Below are positions 33,169 to 45,532 of a stretch of DNA of 64,000 nt, in pieces. The notes beneath the pieces are model-generated. The model was not told the DNA's origin. It ran no database searches and saw only the letters and a program-made list of their open reading frames with translations. Location: contig JAMSLZ010000004.1 of assembly GCA_026027325.1 (NCBI GenBank), forward strand, positions 310,001-374,000. Direction: 5' to 3'. How positions within the stretch are numbered: position 1 is the stretch's first letter; every line of letters begins with the position of its first letter. The translations under genes and the position numbers were made by a program. The stretch is from Actinomucor elegans (taxonomy: Eukaryota > Mucoromycota > Mucoromycetes > Mucorales > Mucoraceae).

Positions 33169-34714
33169 TTAACGCCAGCCATAAAACGGATCTATTTATT
33201 GATGAGTAAAGAAATTCAAGTCAGATATAGATAAACTTACTAGTATCTGACGAGCCTTGGTCTGGTGTGATGATTGCATTAATAAGATCCAGTGTCGCGT
33301 CGTAAGGCTGAGAAGCAGGAGAAGGAGTATTGATCATCGAATTACGATCGCCAATAGGTGTTCTTACAACAGGGATAGAACTATTCAACGGTTGATCAAA
33401 AGGTTCAAAGGCGTTATAATACATTTGTTCGACAAAAGGTGATGAATCAATACCAAACTGACTGGGAACAACCAGACTATCAGTTGTTTGATTGAAGTTA
33501 TTGAGGTCGGCCATAGTAAGGCTATTATGTCTTGATACTTCAGGTGAGATGATATCTTGTTGTTGATGATGCATGGACTGATGACTATTGTATCGGTGAT
33601 GCTGATGATGATGATTAAAAGGCTGTTGGTACTGATCGTAATGAGAAACCGTAGCCGGGTAAATAGTTTGTGTTGGGGTATTGAAGTAAGTGTAGCTTGG
33701 AGTGGAAGTAAGAGATGGAGGGGCTTGCTGGTATGTCTCGGTTGTGACATTTCTCTTTCTTCTTTTACTGTTGGAAGCAGAAGAACTTGCGTCCGCAACA
33801 ATAGATGATGAAGACTGAATAGTTGAATGTGAATCGCTTCTTTCTCTCTTTTGGGGTAGCTGCTTTGAAGGTATAGGTTCTAGTTCGTTCATTGATCTCT
33901 TCTTGCTGGGCTTAGTTTCAACAATAGATGCTTGTGATGATTCACCTATAGATTTTGTAGGTGATAAAGGAAGCTCTTCGGATTCGAGCTTTCGTGATTG
34001 AGATTTCAGTTTACTAGGACGTTTTCTTAATGTCATAGCCATTGTCGATTTGCTGGGTTCCTCGTTTATAGATGACTTGGCAGGTTCCTCATGTATGGTT
34101 GTCTTGGTTGATTCCTCGTTTAGAGTTGTCTTGGTGGATGTTTCGTTCAAAAGTGGTTTCTTGGGTTTGTCTTGCTCTAAGCGTCTCTTCATACGCTTTT
34201 TCGATAGTGAGGCTTGTCTCATTAGCTGTTCATTCTCTTTACGAAGCGCCTGTAATTGTCCCTGGAAATCTGACTCTCTTTCATTCGCATTCGATACTAT
34301 AAAAGAGTTTTAAAAAACGGTACAAGAATCAAGGCTGGCGTGCCTTACCAAACTCGAGCGATTTCGCTACAATCATGCTTTTACTTGGCCTACGGATTTG
34401 CTGTAGTGCAGGCAGGACATGAGCCAACTCTTGAAACTTGGAGTTGAGACCTTCTCTTCTTTGCCTTTCAAGGGCATTGTGAGCAGTCCTTTTTTCGATG
34501 TATGCAATGTCATCTCTAGTCATATTATTAGAGATCTAATATAGGTGCATAAAACATGGGTTATCTACCTTTCATTAGCAAATGCTATGTTGGAAGTGAA
34601 TGAAATACCGTAGGGGTAGTTGGATGAAACTGTTGTGGCAGGCATTGTTGTTGATTTACTATGGTTCTTATTTAATGGTTTTTCATGTACTTTTGAAGTT
34701 TGTTCCGTTGCCAT
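33169..34714 (-). CDS. bHLH transcription factor with leucine-rich extension
   Basis: Nuclear E-box binding regulator. Exons 34714-34569, 34515-34349, 34296-33241 and a 23-nt last exon 33191-33169 give 463 residues. The bHLH lies at about residues 50-105: basic region RTAHNALERQRR with the His-Glu-Arg set that reads CACGTG-type E-boxes, helix 1 EGLNSKFQELAHVLPAL, loop QQIRRPSKSM, helix 2 IVAKSLEFVSNA. A zipper-like continuation (FQGQLQALRKENEQLMRQ) follows, then repeated acidic/Lys units (NEESTKTTIHEEPAKSS), Ser-rich and His/Gln-rich tracts and a proline-containing end. The start in exon 1 is preferred over the Met just before the bHLH because intron 1 (34516-34568) joins NER to DDIAYIEKR in phase. 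Target genes unknown. Confidence 0.85.
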
Positions 34715-36956
34715 GAATACCAAAGGAAGATATCTAAAAAGATCTAATTCGCTGGCGTGAAAAAGATTGAGTAAAGGGGAAGAAAGAGATAATAAAAAAA
34801 AGGGATAAGTGTATTTATACCATTACTAAAAACAATAAAGTTTCCCTTACTATTGTATGTCTTTTACATTAGGCAATTCACAGATCTTGATTCAACCAAT
34901 TGTTTTTATCACGTAAACCCAAGTCTTATTAGGAAGCGCAACCATAAGTAATATATCGATTTAGTCAAACTTAATTTTTCTTTGGAAATCGCCATGTACA
35001 GTGACAAGACATGATCTACGTTGTATCTTGTGGACCTATTATAGTATATCTTTTTCTATTGAATTTCGGGTGATTTCGCTATCTGACCTATTGTTTACTT
35101 TAATCCCTTCTAACTATCATCATGCTAGAAAACGTGCACACATATCTCATTGTCTAGTATTACATAATTAACCAGGGTAACATTTGGAATATATTCTGTG
35201 TGCACATTACTGCATGAAATAATGAAATTTCATCAAATAAATAATGAAATGTTTCAATTGAATAGGTCGTCTTCCAGTTTCCAACTCCCGCTTACCTGTC
35301 ATATTAGTAACTTGGATGAATTTCCCTCAAGGTCACACCTGTGTAGCAAGCATGGCCCAATTAAGAAGACAAAAAGAATTAAATATACAGGTTATCCTTC
35401 TGTAAGGCTGTGCAGTTCTAGAGCTAATTATTTTCGTGTAAAGTATTTACAGAATCTTCATTACCAACAGCCTTACTAGATGCTATATACAACTGAATAA
35501 TGTACTTTCAAATGCTCCAATAAGGCAATAAAAGGGAGGGCTCAGATAATCCAACTAAGCTCGATCGATCTTTTCGTACAACGCACATTTCTTCAAAAGT
35601 CTATTAATTCTAGCAGATCGTTTTTTACTAGACTTTATCCTATCATTACGCGTCTTTTTCCTACATTGGAATTCGTAGTTCCATCGAGTTACCGTTCATT
35701 TACACATTACACGTAATTGAATGATCTACTGATTGCTTAAATTGATAGTACAATAACAAGGAACTATATGCAGTCATCTGAACCACGCATGTTCATTTAC
35801 ATATCGCACAAATCATATTCCACCATAGCATCTATTCTTTGGGGGAATCAATACAGCGGGATTAAATATCGAATATAGACTGAACCCCAACACATAGTAA
35901 ATGACAATTAGGCCAGAATTCGAATCTCAGATCTGGCATATCTCAATACGAATCATATAATAATGATGCGATAGACTTTCTGTCTAGAATGCCTCGAAAT
36001 AGCAAACTGTCAGTGCTGCAATTAATAACAGAATACTACATATACTGTGTCTAGATCTCCTAGAATTTTAATGTGACCCATGATGCCTGCTATTCGGGAT
36101 TATGCATGCAGTATGATAGATCATTATAGAAATATGGCGGAAACTCTCTTGTGTTAAGTGCGCTATGATGGAGTAAACATAATGACCATGTGGTTCTTTT
36201 CTATATACCGCAATAGAGCCTACACTTTTGGTAAAACTTGACAGCCAGCAAGCATGAATGAAAAAAGAATATTCTGTTGAACATATATTAAATTAAGTGA
36301 CAGCTGCTACAATAAAGCGTTTTTCCTGGTCAAATGACTTCGATCCCTACGACTAGTCCTATGACATGCAATGCACTAGGTAACCCCGCACAGTCCTTAC
36401 CATACAATGCTTTCTGATAAATAATCGCGTGGACACCTCTTAAGGAATGAAGTCTTTGCGGGGAATAGCGCTTTACTTGTAGATAGTACATGTAACACGC
36501 TGTAACGTTCACCAATAATGATTCAACGAGTGTACTCGAAACATCGGATCATTGGAAGGGATATAGTACGTCCAAGCACAAACATCATACACCAATCATT
36601 CTGATGATGCTGACGTCGAATTCCCTCGTTTTTTTTCTTATCGTCTATTCTGTTAGACGTAACAATCTTTCATTAAACTTAAAGTCTAAATCTATATATG
36701 CTTGCGCCTCATCATGATGTTTTCCGATTATATTATGATTTTCGTCAGTATGGGCCGATAATATTACGGATCTCTCTAAATAAGGTGGTAACTCATTATG
36801 TATCACGCACGAGACACTTTTAATCTTACGTTGCGAATACATGATGCACTGATGTAGACCTGTTTGGTTCTGTAACATATCAATAAACGTATTGGTTCGT
36901 TCATTGATCTACATGCGTCGACTTCATTGGTCCCCGGAGATTAAATATGAGGTCCC
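34715..36956. other. 2.2 kb spacer between bHLH gene and CACTA element
   Basis: First part is the bHLH promoter. The rest shows no recognisable gene. A minus-strand open stretch at 36645-36878 (SCVIHNELPPYLERSV, LDFKFNERLLRLTE) looks somewhat coding but matches nothing I know; it may be an older repeat beside the insertion. Confidence 0.4.
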
Positions 36957-36970
36957 CACTATGGGAAAAA
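36957..36970 (+). repeat. CACTA left terminal inverted repeat
   Basis: CACTATGGGAAAAA, perfect 14-bp inverted match to 42182-42195. Followed to about 37110 by spaced AGTGAATT/AGTGAAAT subterminal motifs. Confidence 0.93.
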
Positions 36971-37266
36971 AAAAGTGAAATAAAGTGAATTCATGGCAAA
37001 ATCAAGTGAATTTCAAGTGAATTAGTGCTTTCACCTGAATTTAAAGTGAAATAAAGTGAATTTCATGGCAACTTGGAAACCAGGTTAATGCACCTTAACT
37101 TTTATTTCCATTATTTTTCCATGAATTTCCATGTTTCCCAATTGGAGTGAATATGGAGCTAGTTCGAGTAAATTGTATGTTAAACTAAACAGTGAAGCAG
37201 AGCTCTGGTTTCAACGAATATAAGACAGCATTGATAGTATAGAATAAATTTATATATGTACTTGGT

Positions 37267-40200
37267 TTAATAAGGTCTCCAAGCAACATATGTTTTGTCT
37301 TTATTTAATAAAGAAGGTATAAGTATAGCATATCCTATTATGTCCTTGGCTTTGATTATTTTCCATAGGAGCCTTTCTTCATAGGGTTGCGTATAATAGC
37401 AGCATGTTTGACCATCAAACACTAAAGTCGTTTGATGTTGTAATAAGGCAAGTATTTGATCTTTCCATCTAATAAACTGCTTTACTTGGCCTATATTATA
37501 TTGTAAGGACATAGTATCATCTGATATGTATGCAACTATCTTTTGGTTTTGTTTTCTTGAAGAAATATCAACGGTTTGGCCATTCCTCGTTTTACCGTAA
37601 GTATTAGAAGTAGAAACAGAGTACTCCTCTTCTGTTGAACTGGAACCATTATGATCGGCTAGATATTGCTGGATTAGATGCTTAATATCACACGTTGGAA
37701 ATAATTGGTTGATTAAGTCAGCAGAAGAAGGTTTAAATACCATATCTTCATCAACACTATGGCTTTCAATTCCAATCTGCCAGTTTTTATACGCTTTTGT
37801 GTAGTGATCCATTAGAACAGTGACAGAGTTTTTTTGAGGATTTTGTTTAGACTTGATATGTCTTTTTACATCTTGAATACTTCTTTCAAGAGTTCGGGCG
37901 CTTATCAATCTAAGTGGACCAAGCTGAAAAATAATATAGGACAAATGTTTTAGATAATGCTGGTTAATGGTAAATGTATCTTTTCCCATCTTCTGCAGTA
38001 AGAACGCATGCCATCTTTTTACTAATCTAGAATGAAAAGACGATATAAATTATCGAAAACTTAGCATAGCTGCACGTAGTAGTCTCTCAAAAAAAAAACT
38101 TACTCATCAATCCGTAACAGATCACTTGGATATATGTTGAATTTTTGGGTCAAAGTGCAGACCATGGATATTGATTTCAAAGCATTGCACGCATCATCAA
38201 CAGCTTCCAGTACAGGAGAAGCTACCTTTCTCTTCTTTTTTCTATTTCTTTCGGTTTGGTAAATATCAGCATGTTGTTTTCGTAACGCCTCCACTACCAA
38301 AGTGGGTACTATGTACATTAAAAAATCAATCCAGTCAACGCTACGAGATTGGCCTGATTTGGAAGAAATATCTAAGTGAAGAAAAAAGCAAGGATATTAA
38401 TTCATTGGAATAATTAGCATTAAGTTTCTTGAGTTAATCTCTAATACCTATAAATTGACCATCAATGGCTCCATTTGGAAGCATTCGTTGTATTTGAACC
38501 ATTGCTCTGCCAATTTCTTCTCTATAGGCGTTCCGAAGGAACAAAGGGTTATAGTATCCGAATCTCTGAGAGTCATCCTTCATCATGGACCATATGTGCT
38601 TGGCTATATTCATTCCCCATAAGTGCATCTCATCTAATCCAAAAAATGAACATCCATGAAAGCTTTTTAATAATGCAAATGGCAATTTCCCTTTGAGTGA
38701 AGTAGCCTAGATAGTTAATCAAATCATACTGCATTAGACACTGATACAGTTACTATTGTTTAATTTATTAAGCTTCTTACCAAGTCACCGTTTTGATAAT
38801 CCTCAGAAGTCCTTAATGGGTATTCAATGGGCTCTTGTGCTTCATTTGTTCCAGGAAAAACTATAGTCCTTTTTGATTTGGAATAAATGCCTTTGATCTT
38901 GCAAATGCGGCATCCATGGTAAGAATTATGGCCAGCATGTAAACATAGCTCTGATAGTCCAGGAATATCACCAATTATGTTTAATAAGTGGGCCTTTATA
39001 CGGATGGAAGAGGTTCCTGTTTCGACAATAATGCCTTCTGTTTCCAAAACGAGAAGCTCCTGGATGGTAGGATAAAGGAAACTAAAGATATCATAGGGTT
39101 TTCTCGGACCAGGTATGACGGCAACGATCAGTCTGTTTTCTGGATCAAATCTATAATAGAGCATTTAATTTATCCATTAAAGTTTCAGCGCCAAGTTATT
39201 TTGTTTTGTACCTTTGTTCTGGTGGTATATCATTAATAGTAAACATGATAATTGCCATACTATTATCACCTGTGTCAAAAGGATGGAATCCATCGTAATG
39301 GAACGAGAGCGAGAGGTTATAGTCTTCTTCGGCGTCACTATTTCTACTTTTAAAAGCGAATCCATCCAATATATCTCTCTCGCAGCCATCAAGCTCATCG
39401 GTTGAACTATACACAGAGCTACGCGTAGCTTTATATTTCAACTTCTTCCTATTCTTTTCAGACAGCATAAAATAGGCCAACTGCTTACTAAGTGATAGTT
39501 GGTAATGCTTGGCTTTAGCTTCCATGATAGTTGATGTGGACGATGTCTCTTCATAACGATGTCTCTTGCAACTTAACCTAGGGCAAGCAGTTTGACTGTC
39601 ACCAGGGTAATACATGTAGCACCCTTCAGGACACATGTCATATTTATCAGCTTGAAGTTGGATTATATGATTATTATTAATGCTTTCGCATTTATACGGG
39701 CTGATGAATTTTAGATGTTCTATAAAAGAAAATAAGAATAGCAGTGAGCACACTGGTAGTAGTAAAGCAGCAAGATGGAAATAATAACTATACCACTATT
39801 CATCTCAATTAAGTACTCATTGAAGAAGTTGAATATTTTTTCGGTCGTACTTTTTGATACATTGTTTTCTTTTAAGAGATACTTCAGTTCTAGACTTTTC
39901 CTCTCTGGAGGACTTAAAATATCCATGTACTGTTTACCATCGTCCTTGATTTTAAGCTGAATAGGATGGGTAATAGTATCTTTGAATTTGCTTAATCTAG
40001 AGTATATTTCTTCCACTGTGGTTTTTTTTATTGCGTCTTCTTCTATAGCGCCAACTGTTCGCCAACCTTCTTGTATTACCTTAGTTTTTTCTGAATTTTC
40101 TTCTTCATTCGCTATAGAGTCGCATTCATCCAAGCTGTTCATATCTACAGAGTTACTGAAATCACAGTGGCTTGTTCGTAAAATATCAGCAGGATTGTTA

Positions 40201-40421
40201 TTTACAATATCAGTGCTTGATTGATGTTGCGTTTCATGGTTTAAAAGATCATCTGATACATAAGGGTTACTGGCGAAATGACCTTGCTGAGATAGTGTAA
40301 GTTTCTGCTTTACTTGACTATATATATTGAAAGCACGTCGCATTCTGCAATTGATAATATGCCTTCTTATTTCTTTTTTAGTAAAGTACTGTTGACACAC
40401 TGGGCAGTTTTCACCAGGCAT
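37267..40421 (-). CDS. CACTA transposase (tnp2/Transposase_21 family)
   Basis: Cut-and-paste transposase. Exons 40421-39794, 39719-39212, 39150-38781, 38706-38448, 38371-38104 and 38026-37267 total 2793 nt, an uninterrupted 930 residues. It starts with a C2HC zinc finger, CPVCQQYFTKKEIRRHIINC (residues ~5-24), then a polar linker. The tnp2 core begins near residue 340: LSLSFHYDGFHPFDTGDNS, NDIPPEQR, LIVAVIPGPRKPYDIFSFLY, the RIKAHLLNIIGDIPGL strand, HAGHNSYHGCRICKIKG (the Cys-x2-Cys insert) and FFGLDEMHLWGMNI with the conserved Asp/His. Acidic residues in YDGF and LDEMH are candidates for the catalytic set; this is inferred. Met 24 codons upstream is possible, but the chosen start places the zinc finger at the N-terminus. 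No damaged splice site or stop was found. Confidence 0.92.
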
Positions 40422-41034
40422 TATTCTTGTTGAAATAGGCGAAAGAGTAAAATAAAGGTAAAAGCGTTGGGACTCTGCACGTATTATATGCACAGTTTTA
40501 GAGATGCGGTAAAAATTGAATAAAAAGCGAATAAATGAATTAAAACCGTTTTATGAGGTTTTATTGATCTAAAGTAAGTTTAGCTATCCTATCTAGCACG
40601 TATGTCTTGTATTTAGATTTCAAAGAAAATAGTCTCTTGGTAACAATCAAAGGTCTTTTTTAATATATGTTCACTCTGCATTAATTGTCCTTTCAGCGGT
40701 GATCCAAACTTCCCTCTTTAGATGGATGGTTAGATGAAACCCATTCCTTAATATATATATGCAGAGTGCCATATGTGCGTTTCACCACAAGAGAGATATC
40801 AATATTCGAGCAAGGTTTGTTTATTACGCATAATTACGTTACATTAGCTCTAATAGGTTCTGATTTTTTGTATATGATACCTAGCACTTCCTGGTAAGAT
40901 TCTCCCGACACAGGCTATACCTATTAAGTTAAAGCCATTTTTAACTGCAGGGCTTATGATATAAAGATGGTTCCACTACATGCATTTCTTTTGCACTCAT
41001 TTCTTTCCATAAATTTTATAAAATCATTAGAATC
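40422..41034. promoter_or_regulatory. Divergent promoter region of the CACTA element
   Basis: 613 bp between the starts of the transposase (-) and accessory ORF (+). It must contain both promoters; TATATATATG at about 40751 faces the plus-strand ORF and TATATATT near 40661-40668 is in the middle. Exact sites are not determined. Confidence 0.45.
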
Positions 41035-41708
41035 ATGCCAGCTAACAGAAGACAAATTAGACAGACCAGCCAATCCAGTCAATCCAGCAGCAGAGAAAAC
41101 GACAGAGATCTTAACAGTCAAATAAATCTACCTCCACCTTGGATGGAAGATTTTAAACAAGATCTCGTAAACTATTTCGATGAAAAGCTTCAACCCTCTT
41201 TAAACATAGGAAGCTCAAAAACTATCCCAGTGCCAAAGAAGCAAAGGAGAGTAAATTCTAAAGTCTATATCCAATGCTTTTTAAAAGAACACCTAAAGGA
41301 GCCAGTGCCTAATGATGAAGATATCAGCAGCCTGATGGGAATACTTGATCAAGAAGCTTTCTCTTCAGTACTAACTTTTGCGCAGCAGAACCCAGAAGCT
41401 GCATGTAAAAGCTGGAGGCTGCTTTCTTCTCTTAATAAGCTCTCCATGATACAGTCGGCACTACAACAGTCGATAGCATCAGATGAACGGCTTGCTATCA
41501 TCAACAAGTGTGTAAGATTTTGGCCTTGCGAGTTTCTTGTGCAAGAAAAATGGACTAACAGAAGCAAATATAACAGGAAGAAAGTGTAAGTGTACATTCT
41601 ATAACTATTGCATATTGAATCAAAAGGAGAGAAAAATGAACACCCATTTGTAGGCTTCAAGCGGAAGGTGCGCAGTTAAGAAATGCAAGAAATCAAGGAC
41701 TGCAGTAA
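41035..41708 (+). CDS. CACTA accessory protein, 201 aa, unknown
   Basis: Exons 41035-41585 and 41654-41708 join in frame (KKV|LQAEG) to 201 residues. A Gln/Ser/Arg-rich N-terminus (RRQIRQTSQSSQSSSREN) precedes PPPWMEDFKQDLVNYFDEKL. A basic stretch PVPKKQRRVNSKVYIQ could act in DNA or nuclear-import contacts, and a helical C-terminal half follows (SSLMGILDQEAFSSVLTFAQ, RFWPCEFLVQEKW), ending RNARNQGLQ. No known domain. Its position, lying inside the TIRs and divergent from the transposase, parallels the second (TNPA-like) gene of plant CACTA elements that binds subterminal repeats; that role is inferred from position only. Confidence 0.72.
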
Positions 41709-41867
41709 TATATCAGTAAATATAATTAGCTTAATATTATATACCCATTTTGTATCGTTTATCTTATTGAATAAAGAGTCATCATTACACATATGTTGTT
41801 TCATTATCTATACATGGTTAATACATGCAAAAAAGGTTGAAATATAAGTGGTTGAAATCATAGGAAG

Positions 41868-42101
41868 GTTAACATGCTTTTCGAGTGAATTGCAAGTGAA
41901 TTGCAAGTTAACATGTTTTTCGAGTGAATTGCAAGTGAATTGCAAGTTAACATGTTTTTCGAGTGAATTGCAAGTGAATTGCAAGTTAACATGTTTTTCG
42001 AGTGAATTGCAAGTGAATTGCGAGTTAACATGTTTTTCGAGTTAATTTAAGGTGAATTTCGGGTTAACCTGATTTTCAAGTGAATTGCAGGTGAATTGCA
42101 A
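41868..42101 (+). repeat. Subterminal 39-bp tandem array, six units
   Basis: Six head-to-tail 39-bp units, each GTTAACATGTTTTTCGAGTG plus AATTGCAAGTGAATTGCAA; the first four are nearly identical and the last two diverged. Inverted AATTCACTCGAA motifs follow up to the terminal repeat. A binding platform for element proteins is likely by analogy with plant CACTA ends. Confidence 0.92.
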
Positions 42102-42181
42102 GTTAACTTGAATTCACTCGAAACGGCAACGATTCTCCTGCAAACCGAGTTAACTTGAAATTCACTCGAAATTCACTCGAA

Positions 42182-42195
42182 TTTTTCCCATAGTG
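42182..42195 (-). repeat. CACTA right terminal inverted repeat
   Basis: TTTTTCCCATAGTG, the inverse of the left end, followed directly by the CCC target-site duplicate. Confidence 0.93.
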
Positions 42196-42954
42196 CCCTG
42201 GTTAGCCCTCGAGGAAAATCTGAACAACAAAAAAAGTTGTATCTGGCTCAGCAAACAAACAAGTTATTAATTTAACTCTCGGTCAATATGTCAAACAAAA
42301 ACTGTTCTTTTGATTGAATTAAAGTATATAATTATATATTGGCTGTAAAAAAAGTCACAGTATTTCAAAAATATTGCATTTTTGCTTTCTAGATTGAAAT
42401 TTTTCTTTTCTTTAGCTTATCTGGCGTGCGTCATTCAAAAGCGAACCACATTCCCAATCACTTACTTTAGAAACCCATGATGCAAATATACATGTGTCGT
42501 ATTCTACGTTTATAGTTGTAGTTTTTAAGTTTGGAATTTTAGGTACTGGGCACCAAAAATTGAAGAAACGAAGAAACGCTCTCTATTGGCTGGTGGTGAT
42601 AGTAGTAGGGTGATCATCATAATATTCTTAGTAAAAAATCTTAAATTAGTAAAAAAAACGCGCTAGATAAGCAACTTGGAATCTAAGAAGTAGGTATAAC
42701 AGGTAGTGCTCTGTCAGACGTACCAAAATCCATAAATGCAGATCCCTCAGCGCGGGCGCTATGTAACTCCAATCTTACAGCATTTCTCTCATCTGAGTCA
42801 CAATTCTTTTTAGTTTTGTTAAAATTTATTTTATTCGAAAGAGAATCTGATCCTCTTTGACTTTAAAATGCTCAGAGCACAGATATATTACAATTTTCGT
42901 TTATGAACCTGATTCCAGTTTTAAGGCTTCAGTTTTCTATGCCTGGACCAAAGG

Positions 42955-42992
<38 letters not shown>

Positions 42993-44720
42993 TTGAGGTA
43001 CGCACTAATCAAGTAATGAGATTGCTACAGATCTCGATCAAATGTCGCATAAGGTCAGCTCTCCCTTCTCAGATTGAGCTGCGTTACCTAGTTTATACCT
43101 TTTTTTTTTTTTTTATCTCTACACATTATATTTTTAATTGCATTTGTCAATTTACAATTTTCATTCGCTCAATGGTCGACTCTTTCCTTGCACCAAATAA
43201 ACTATTATAATTTTAATATATGCAGAGCTGATAAACGGATTTCTTATTGATGAATCAATCGGAATATAGTCAAAGTATTATGCCATACTTCATGAATTGC
43301 ATATGCAATAATATTGGCATATTAACCATATGTGCACCATCACCATGAGATTCTGTACAGCTCCTGTTAGAAGCATCTACACGATCAATATGCTTAGAGG
43401 TATTAGCGGCATTTTTACCATTTCCTTCCATGCTTACAGTTTATAAATATATAGCATGAAACTATTGAACAAATCCTAATCTAGCCTCACCTCCTGCATC
43501 TAACAGTAATGATCCATTCATGGTCATCAACTATTGGTATTTACATTGAATCGAGCTTGTCTTGTATCAGAATAGGCCCAATGTTTTCGAACAAATAAAT
43601 GAAAAGTTTTTAGATTAACAGAGCCATTAGGTGTTATTCTTGGCTGCCTACATCTCAAATAAGTAGCCCAGAAGTTTATTCTACGTATTATGAGACTTGA
43701 AACAACGAAAGAGAGAAGACTTTTTATGGAAGGACATTAGCACAAAAGAAGTTCATCATGTAACTTTATTCAAAATCAAGAATGTGAAAAGAGGTTCTAA
43801 AGATTTTGTCGTCCAGAGGGTCCTCAAAACGTCTTTTTGTACTGTTCTTGGTTATGGACTGTCCATTGGCTAATATTTCAAACGTCGAAAATGATTCCAA
43901 TGGAAGCCGGATGGCACAGCCAGCTTCCGTTACAGATTGGACTCATATTCGATGATGTCTCGAATATTCACCTAAAGCAACAACATACGCTACAAGTTGC
44001 GGTTTTTTTTTTGGGTATATTTTTAAATACTGTTTCAAATACCTGTACGGCATGACTGGAGACAAGTATACCAAAAAATGCAGCACCCTTGCTACATCTA
44101 CATTGAATCCATAGTGATTTCTTGGTAAGACTTAGACTAATGCCAGGCTATATTTTACTACGGTAATCGACTAAATTTTATACATACATATATATTTGAT
44201 AAAATTAATATAACACATATCAAAACATACTTTAGAATGCATGAATCGTATTTGGATTATAAACCATGTATTTATAGCACTTTTATTATTGGTGAAAAGC
44301 TTTACAAAAGGATATCATCATACAACACTTTCGGTTTTTATTAGTTACCAGCGATAGAACAAGTAATTTCTAGAGACTATTTTTTTTTTATATCGAAGGA
44401 TTGCCAATATGCAACAATCACTTTAGCAAAAGTGATGTACAAATACATGGGACGTTGAACGATCACATTATTTGATATGTTTTTTATTTTATAGAGTTAT
44501 CTCTGCTCTTTTGAATTCATTAGAAATACAGCCATAACGCACGTACTTGATAAAAGAAACTTTTTTGCTATCTTCATTATGCCAAGCTCACGTTATTAGT
44601 GGATTATGTCTCAAAAATGCTGTATTCATCCTGCACAAAAAGCAATGCAAGGCTTCAAAATTTGAGCCTAAGGGGATACCCTTACTGAAATTGAGCCATG
44701 TTTGAAAGTGCTTCTGCATA

Positions 44721-44752
44721 TTTCGAGCGATTCCAGTTTAATGTCGCATCTA
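44721..44752 (-). repeat. Dispersed short repeat, copy F
   Basis: Reverse complement: GATGCGACATTAAACTGGAA then TCGCTCGAAA. Confidence 0.5.
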
Positions 44753-44885
44753 GTAGCATTTACATATTTCAAATAAAGCACTGTATATACTGTAAAGATC
44801 ATTAACTGAAATGCAATGAGTATACTAAGCATTAAAGATTAATAGTAATTTACATGCAATCCATGTAATATAGATCTATAAATTT

Positions 44886-44921
44886 CTCAACCGATCCTGA
44901 AGGAACATCGCATTTGATGAA
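44886..44921 (-). repeat. Dispersed short repeat, copy G
   Basis: Reverse complement: CATCAAATGCGATGTTCCTT then CAGGATCGGTTGAG; only about 135 bp from copy F and in the same orientation. Confidence 0.5.
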
Positions 44922-45532
44922 TAGTTTCTAATCAAAATGAATCACAAAATCCTTTAAGCCCGTTGTTTTTAATTGTATATTACGCTCATTAACAATTAAG
45001 TGTAAACTGTGTGCATTTATTCTCGTAGTCTTTGAACTAGTGATTTATAGACTTTTCAGCTGTTCTTGGTTTATTATCACATCTGATTAGCGTTCCATAC
45101 TCAAAATGAGCTGCTAGGTCTAATGAAACCTTGATTTAGTTCTAGTACAATGAATAGGTTTTACATGTGTTAATATGCAGCCATCCTTAATGAGCAATTC
45201 CTTTCGCCTATTTAGATAATAAGCAGTCCTAAAATAATTTTGGGGAGTATGACCTACATTAACTATCATATTCTGTATGTATAGTCTATCATAGGCTTTA
45301 TAAAGCACGCGTATCAGAACTTGAAAGAGCCTGGTCACATTATATTTCTTAAATCAGCTTAGACTATATATTTAATATGATATCACTGCATTAATATGTT
45401 AAAGTTTTATTTGCTTTAATGATCACAAACATTTATATACAGCAATGACGTACGATTATGTAAAAGGAAAAGGGTAGAATGCATATTAGGGTATGAAGTA
45501 TGAGAGAGAGAGAGGGGGGTATATTAGAATAT

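Larger units (their letters stand above)
36957..42195. mobile_element. CACTA (En/Spm-like) DNA transposon, apparently complete
   Basis: A 5239-bp element bounded by CACTATGGGAAAAA (36957) and its inverted copy ending at 42195. It is flanked by the 3-bp duplication CCC at 36954-36956 and 42196-42198, the TSD length of this superfamily. Subterminal AAGTGAATT-type motifs crowd both ends. Inside are a six-exon tnp2-type transposase on the minus strand and a two-exon accessory ORF on the plus strand, divergent from a 613-bp middle region. Both frames are intact, so the insertion is probably young and the element may be autonomous. Confidence 0.93.
42196..45532. other. 3.3 kb spacer with relics
   Basis: Includes an A32 run (about 42956-42988), dispersed-repeat copies F and G, and a minus-strand coding-like remnant at about 43530-43690 (FWATYLRCRQPRITPNGSVN, HLFVRKHWAYSDTRQARFN) ending in stops. 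The remnant is not identified. A (GA)n patch lies at 45500-45520, in the PDK 3' flank. Confidence 0.5.

Noticed and set aside
35931..35960. Possible tRNA B-box (ATTCGAATC) near 35940
   Set aside because: It sits within a small palindrome (GCCAGA...TCTGGC), and no A-box or acceptor stem could be drawn. No tRNA was found anywhere in the window.
41868..42101. CRISPR-like appearance of the 39-bp array
   Set aside because: Units are contiguous without unique spacers, the genome is eukaryotic, and the array lies at a transposon end.
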